DNA of 14,056 bases from Dissophora ornata (lineage: Eukaryota > Mortierellomycota > Mortierellomycetes > Mortierellales > Mortierellaceae). The notes below the pieces were generated by a model. That model was given only the letters and a program-made list of their open reading frames with translations, ran no database searches and was not told the origin of the DNA. Position numbers and translations under genes: made by a program. The DNA is taken from positions 1 through 14,056 of the forward strand of contig MU617396.1 in the NCBI GenBank assembly GCA_025201705.1, read 5' to 3'. Of the stretch, positions 10,577-14,056 are shown piece by piece. Numbering within the stretch: the first letter of the stretch is position 1; the number at the start of each line of letters is the position of its first letter.

Positions 10577-11208
10577 CTACTTGCCATCGGCTTTGATGAC
10601 ACCGGGAGCCACATCCAACTGCTGGACCGCGGCGTTTGGAACCTCAGCTGAAAATCCCAGCGGGGCTGCGTCGAATCTTTGAGTGACCTTGCCGTCTACG
10701 TCGTTAACAAACACAGCACCATGGGGTTGAATTGATTAGTATTCAAGGCAGCAAGCATGTTCAGCACCTTCGCATGACGGATAACACATCTTGCATGTGT
10801 TCTCACGTCACATTGATGCTGCACTGAACACCATTGCACCATGGCGTGAGAACGATTACGTCCCACGTTAACCTCGTCGTCGTCAAACAACAAAAATTGG
10901 AAAAACGTACCGCGCTTCTCGACGTCTTTGATAGCTTTGTCAATTACAGCTTTAGCAGTCCCCTCCTTGAAGACCACAGTAATTTTGTTCAAAGTCTCGT
11001 TACCGTGAGCTGTTTGGGGAGGGAAATAGGGACGGAAATATAGAGCAAGTAAGTCAAGGCGGTCTTGACAGGGTTCAATAATCGACCAGTAAGACTGAGA
11101 TAGTAACAGGGACGGGAACGAGGCGAGTCTTCAGGTGCCTTCGAGTGCAATACATGCAAACGGTCTGGCTCCGAATACCATTGAGGATTGCTTCCACTTA
11201 CAAGACAT
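10577..11208 (-). CDS. I9-type protease inhibitor, diverged copy A, three exons
   Basis: Exons on the minus strand are 11208-11202 (only 7 coding bases, ATG TCT T), 11009-10911 and 10695-10577, with introns of 192 and 215 nt, giving 74 residues. The pattern is that of the I9 family (subtilisin propeptide-like; yeast Pbi2, proteinase B inhibitor 2): KITVVFKEGT, a helix (AKAVIDKAIKDVEKR), then GKVTQRFDAAPLGFSAEVP. Family members are small cytosolic or vacuolar inhibitors of subtilisin-like serine proteases. Compared with copy B, this one has six extra residues near the N-terminus (part of HGNETLN). It also lacks a DY pair and the last four residues, ending IKADGK where B has IEDDGEV. In yeast Pbi2 the C-terminal tail is needed for inhibition, so copy A may be weak, altered or specialised. 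The exon model is supported by the same splice sites in copy B. Confidence 0.8.
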
Positions 11209-11209
11209 G

Positions 11210-11262
11210 GAGGTAGTGGAAGTAGTGGTGGTAGTGGTGGTAGTGGTGGTAGGCGGTTGGTT
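11210..11262. repeat. GGTAGT microsatellite in the leader of inhibitor A
   Basis: Tandem GGTAGT/GGTGGT units on the plus strand (CCACTA/CCACCA on the transcript strand) lie between the ATG and the TATA box, so they are in the 5' UTR. Copy B has a shorter version at 13280-13320. Confidence 0.8.
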
Positions 11263-11309
11263 GGTGGTTGGAATGGAGGAGAAGAGTGATGAAGTGTCCG
11301 GTGGAAGGT

Positions 11310-11317
11310 TTTTATAA
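11310..11317 (-). promoter_or_regulatory. TATA box of inhibitor A
   Basis: TTATAAAA on the minus strand lies 102 nt upstream of the ATG at 11208. The same element at the same relative place precedes copy B, which supports a real core promoter and a leader of roughly 70 nt containing the CCACTA repeats. Confidence 0.65.
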
Positions 11318-11682
11318 GAGTTTGCGCGTGCCTGGAACAAGAACGGTTAGAAAGTGGAACGCGTCATTGGGCGCGCCATTGACACAATATTTGTCCGGCA
11401 TGCTGTGCCCCTTGCATATGTATCGCGTTTCCAAGTGAGTCGCGGTATTCTTCCGGTCCGAGATGTGTTTCCTCTCTCTTTTATCCAGCATGAACTGTTC
11501 CTCAACGCCCATTTCTTTTCTTTTACGTTGCTATTCTTCGCGTTGTTAGTCTAGTCTGCCAATTGTTTGTAGTCTGTACAGCACTTTTTCTTGCCTCCTT
11601 TTACTGTTTACAGATTTCGTTCGTAATCCGTTTATGCAAATTCCGTTACTATTTCCGCAATCTGTTTGTACAAACTGAGCTG

Positions 11683-11688
11683 AATAAA
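11683..11688 (+). terminator. Duplicated AATAAA without a gene in front
   Basis: This is an AATAAA in the same CTGAATAAAATCG context as 10306-10311. It came along with the duplicated 3' flank of the Cys-rich gene. With no coding sequence upstream in this unit it is probably a relic, unless it ends a readthrough transcript. Confidence 0.4.
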
Positions 11689-11756
11689 ATCGTATGCGAA
11701 AACAAGTGAAGTCGCGGCATCTTCTCAAACACTTTCCCTCCTTGCCCGTTTTGAAG

Positions 11757-12458
11757 CTTTTTTTTTTTTTGACGTCAAGTTTAATAGTTTAATCCGGTTG
11801 TCCAAGTGTAGCTCGTACGAACAACCAATCTACCTAAGTGTGAGAATAAATTGGCTGCCCACACTTGAGACACACTGGGTGCGCTTAACCCTTGCTGCCC
11901 TTTGTGGGAGCGAGCTCATTGTCATCTCTCCTCTCCTTTCCATCACTCCGAGGTACTTCAAACCCTAGAGGCTCGCTAGCACAGCCTGATCAGCAACTCG
12001 GGGGTCTGGTTGCTCGCCAGAGCACTGCCCATTCTCGTGCTCCGTCAGAGACTTGCCGCATAAACACTCGTTCGCTCAAGGGCTCCGGCCGTATATCTGC
12101 ATCCACGGTCGCGTTTGCTGACCCTTTGGTCTGTCCCGCTTCTTCTTCTCCGTGACCCTGTTGGATTGCTCCCATGCCACCGTTGCTGTGCACTTTGGTT
12201 TCCAAATATGCTCGCGGGCCTCCTTCTCGATAAAACAACAGAAAGATCGGGCGACGCGCTGTGCAATGCTCAATGGTAACCGGAATAGCTTTTGCCATTC
12301 TTTTGATAGGGTAATAGGGACAAAGCCACGGTAAATGCCACAGACCGTCCAAGTTGAATCTTGATCGAATGCTGGCTGAGCGCTCCTTGCCCGCGTTTTA
12401 AAGCATGGACACAAGACCACATCGAAATCTTTTCAGATCAGCTGGTCGAAAATGACGT
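11757..12458. other. Insertion of about 690 nt in duplication unit 2
   Basis: The sequence from the T-run at 11759 to about 12452 has no counterpart in unit 1. The 6-mer TGACGT occurs at both edges (11770-11775 and 12453-12458), which would suit a target-site duplication but is short enough to be chance. I see no terminal inverted repeats. Base composition is richer in G and C than the flanks between about 11930 and 12250. Several frames of 60-120 codons are open on both strands, none with a domain I recognise, so it may be a decayed mobile or gene fragment. Confidence 0.5.
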
Positions 12459-12665
12459 TCTTTTCACATCAACTGACAAGCCATCATCCCTGACAAGGTT
12501 GTGCTATTGTTGCTTTCTTTAATGGGAATCTGTAGATGGGTTTCTGTACCGAGCTAGTATAGGAAGGACTTCCTTGCCACTCTTTAAATACTCTCCCTTT
12601 TCGGGGTGCGCTACATCCTGCTTCGTGGACAGGGGTGTTGCTTCTCCGACTTCAAAAGCTCACGC

Positions 12666-13278
12666 CTAGCAAATAGAGACCTCACCATCATCTTCGATGT
12701 AATCTAGTGAGGGGTGGTTGTTCAACACGTCGACCATATTGACAGGAAGCACGGCTGCAAATCCCAACAAAGCTGATTGGTATCTTTGAGTGATCTTGCC
12801 CCCTATGTCATTAACAAACACAGCACCATGGGGTTGAATTGATTAGTATTCAAGGCACCATTTTGAATGTGTTCTCACGTCACATTGATGCTGCGCTGAA
12901 CACGTCATGGCGCGGGAACGATTACGTCCCACGTTAACCTCGCCGTCGTTAAACAACAAGCAGCATCAAAAGTTGAAAAACCGTACCAGTGGTCTCGACT
13001 TGTTTGATAGCTTCGTTAATTTCACTTTCAGGAGTCTCCGGCTTGAATACGACAATAACCTTTCTCGCTATTTGGGGAGGGATATAGGGAGGGAAATGGT
13101 AGAGCAAGTAAGTAAGGCGGTCTTGACAGGAGGCTCAATGGTCAACCAGTAAGACTGAGATAGTAACAGGGACGGGAAAGAGGCGAGTCTTCAAGTGCCT
13201 TCGAGTGCCTTTGAGTGCATTACATGCAAACGGTCTGGCTCCGAATACCATTGAGGATGGCTTCCACTTACAAGACAT
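12666..13278 (-). CDS. I9-type protease inhibitor, canonical copy B, three exons
   Basis: Exons on the minus strand are 13278-13272 (7 coding bases), 13067-12987 and 12802-12666, with GT-AG introns of 204 and 184 nt in phases 1 and 1, giving 74 residues. The order of features matches the I9 inhibitor family well: KVIVVFKPETPESEI, a helix (NEAIKQVETTG), GGKITQRYQSALLGFAAVLP, then LNNHPSLDYIEDDGEVSIC at the end. This closely resembles the build of yeast Pbi2 (75 residues), which inhibits vacuolar proteinase B and assists vacuole fusion. No signal peptide is present, so the product should be intracellular. The final cysteine is unusual for the tail. Of the two copies this one keeps the family-like C-terminus and is the better candidate for an active inhibitor. 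Confidence 0.88.
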
Positions 13279-13367
13279 GGAGGTAATGGTGGTAGTGGTG
13301 GTGGTAGTGGTGGTTGGTGGTTGGAATGGAGGAGAAGAGTGATGCAACAGAAGTGTCTTGTGGAAGG

Positions 13368-13376
13368 TTTTTATAA
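13368..13376 (-). promoter_or_regulatory. TATA box of inhibitor B
   Basis: TTATAAAAA on the minus strand lies about 90 nt upstream of the ATG at 13278, equivalent to the TATA element of copy A. Similarity between the two copies fades within about 30 nt upstream of this box, so the more distal promoters differ. Confidence 0.65.
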
Positions 13377-13403
13377 TGGCGGCTCGCGCGCACCTGGAAT
13401 AAG

Positions 13404-13940
13404 GTTTGTCGGGTTCGATGCTGACCAGTCACAAGAACAATTAGGCGCGCGAGTCGCAGTGTACACATGGAGCATGTCGCGGGATTGTGTATGCTGTGTC
13501 CCGATGAATAGTGGATCAAAGAAAATGCATATGATCATCACACTGTCGATCTCAAAGGGGGGGAAGAGCGCTACATTGGCGTCGCTGACGCGTATTTTTT
13601 GATGCACCTACACACAAGAGCCCAACATCTCTCAGTAGGTGCCAGTAGCCAGTGTAGACTATATGCAGGTCCACAACGAAGTCAGTCAACAGAGCTGCAT
13701 GCCCCACCCAACTCTTTTTTGGGACCACAAGGTATCGGGCTTTGCCAGTGGCGTTGTATTTTTCGACCGGTAAACGGTAAAGAAAGAGTACATGCCCAGC
13801 CTGCTGATGCAATTTCTTGCTTCCATGTTTTGTTATAACTTTGGTGCCGGGTGGCACAATCGCATGTGCATCGTGCCCAGTCCAGAGAAAGAAAGGAAAG
13901 GAAAGGGCGAGAGCCGGTTGTGTACAATATGAGAGCCTTG
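13404..13940. other. Upstream region of inhibitor B, possible fragment of a decayed gene
   Basis: No intact gene is seen. On the minus strand a frame open from about 13857 to 13552 includes VYTGYWHLLRDVGLLCVG followed by a basic stretch. This loosely recalls the end of DDE transposases of the PiggyBac kind (aromatic-T-S, LL-L, G---VGT, then N-R). The frame has no good start, the expected DN pair is missing, and a G-run at 13557-13563 could hide a frameshift. I regard it as an unproven fragment. Confidence 0.2.
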
Positions 13941-13951
13941 TTTATTTTATT
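13941..13951 (-). terminator. Two overlapping polyadenylation signals
   Basis: TTTATT occurs at 13941-13946 and again at 13946-13951 on the plus strand, giving two AATAAA words on the minus strand. They lie 45-55 nt beyond the stop of the partial gene at the window edge, which supports a genuine transcript end. Confidence 0.5.
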
Positions 13952-13995
13952 TTGTACACTGTTTGGAGAGAATATCTTCTGGCAGTGCGTCTGGC

Positions 13996-14056
13996 CTATT
14001 CTTCATTGGTCCCGGCGCGCTGTTCCCATGCGATGTATGCTGCCGCGGCAGTTGTC
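13996..14056 (-). CDS. 3' end of a minus-strand gene running off the window
   Basis: The frame enters at the right edge with one leftover base and reads 19 residues (TTAAAAYIAWEQRAGTNEE) to a TAG. Codons are GC-rich at third positions (GCC, ATC, CAG, CGC, GCC, ACC), unlike the flanking intergenic DNA, and paired AATAAA signals follow at a normal distance. The fragment is too short to assign a function. Confidence 0.45.
   Translation of the reverse strand, partial: TTAAAAYIAWEQRAGTNEE

Larger units (their letters stand above)
9996..11341. repeat. Segmental duplication, unit 1
   Basis: This unit holds the 3' flank of the Cys-rich gene (9996-10400) followed by inhibitor gene A with its flanks (10430-11341). 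It is matched in the same order and orientation by unit 2 (11424-13403). Both units open with CGCGTTTCCAAGTG and end just beyond a minus-strand TATA box with a GCCTGGAA/ACCTGGAA sequence. Non-coding parts match closely by eye, while the inhibitor exons match poorly. Confidence 0.85.
11424..13403. repeat. Segmental duplication, unit 2 (interrupted)
   Basis: 11424-11756 matches the Cys-rich 3' flank of unit 1, including the AATAAA context at 11683-11688, but the Cys-rich coding exons are absent. 12459-13403 matches the inhibitor part of unit 1. The two parts are separated by about 690 nt of DNA not present in unit 1. Confidence 0.85.

Noticed and set aside
12076..12420. 114-codon and overlapping minus frames inside the unit 2 insert
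   Set aside because: Three overlapping frames are open to similar lengths, none resembles a known protein, and no splice pattern links them. They are described only as part of the insert.

Overview
The window is eukaryotic nuclear DNA, almost certainly from a fungus. The genes are short and split by small GT-AG introns (about 80-350 nt, with one of 683 nt). Start codons follow C/T-rich leaders, homopolymer A/T runs are common between genes, and the gene content is fungal: kynurenine 3-monooxygenase, a MIC12-like MICOS subunit and small I9-type protease inhibitors. An early-diverging filamentous fungus such as a Mortierella relative would fit, but that is inference from style and not a test.

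Layout. 1-968 holds no gene I can support. 969-1697 (+) encodes a small secreted protein with an acidic C-terminal half. It converges on a seven-exon kynurenine 3-monooxygenase gene (2250-4395, -). Upstream of that, on the same strand, lie a two-exon MIC12/AIM5-like gene (5065-5670) and, 195 nt further, a three-exon multi-pass membrane protein of the FAR-17a/AIG1 - rolling stone type (5866-7124). After a gene-free stretch of 1.7 kb comes a two-exon gene for a 108-residue protein with 16 cysteines (8817-9826, +).

The right third (about 9996-13403) is a tandem segmental duplication. Each unit carries the 3' flank of the Cys-rich gene followed by a convergent three-exon gene for a 74-residue I9 (Pbi2-like) protease inhibitor: copy A at 10577-11208 and copy B at 12666-13278, both on the minus strand. 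Unit 2 is interrupted by about 690 nt of unrelated DNA. The last 61 nt look like the 3' end of another minus-strand gene.

The most interesting signal is in the two inhibitor genes. Their introns, 5' leader and 3' flank are nearly identical, with runs of 47, 38, 34 and 48 matching bases, yet their coding exons differ at close to half of positions. Copy A has also gained residues near its N-terminus and lost the acidic C-terminal tail that in this family contacts the protease. This is the reverse of normal gene decay and suggests diversifying selection on the inhibitor exons, or homogenisation of the non-coding parts.

Two products are tied to mitochondrial membranes by family knowledge (kynurenine monooxygenase at the outer membrane, MIC12 at the inner). 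Otherwise I see no shared pathway among the neighbours. All exon models were worked out by hand from splice sites, reading phase and family conservation, without transcript data.
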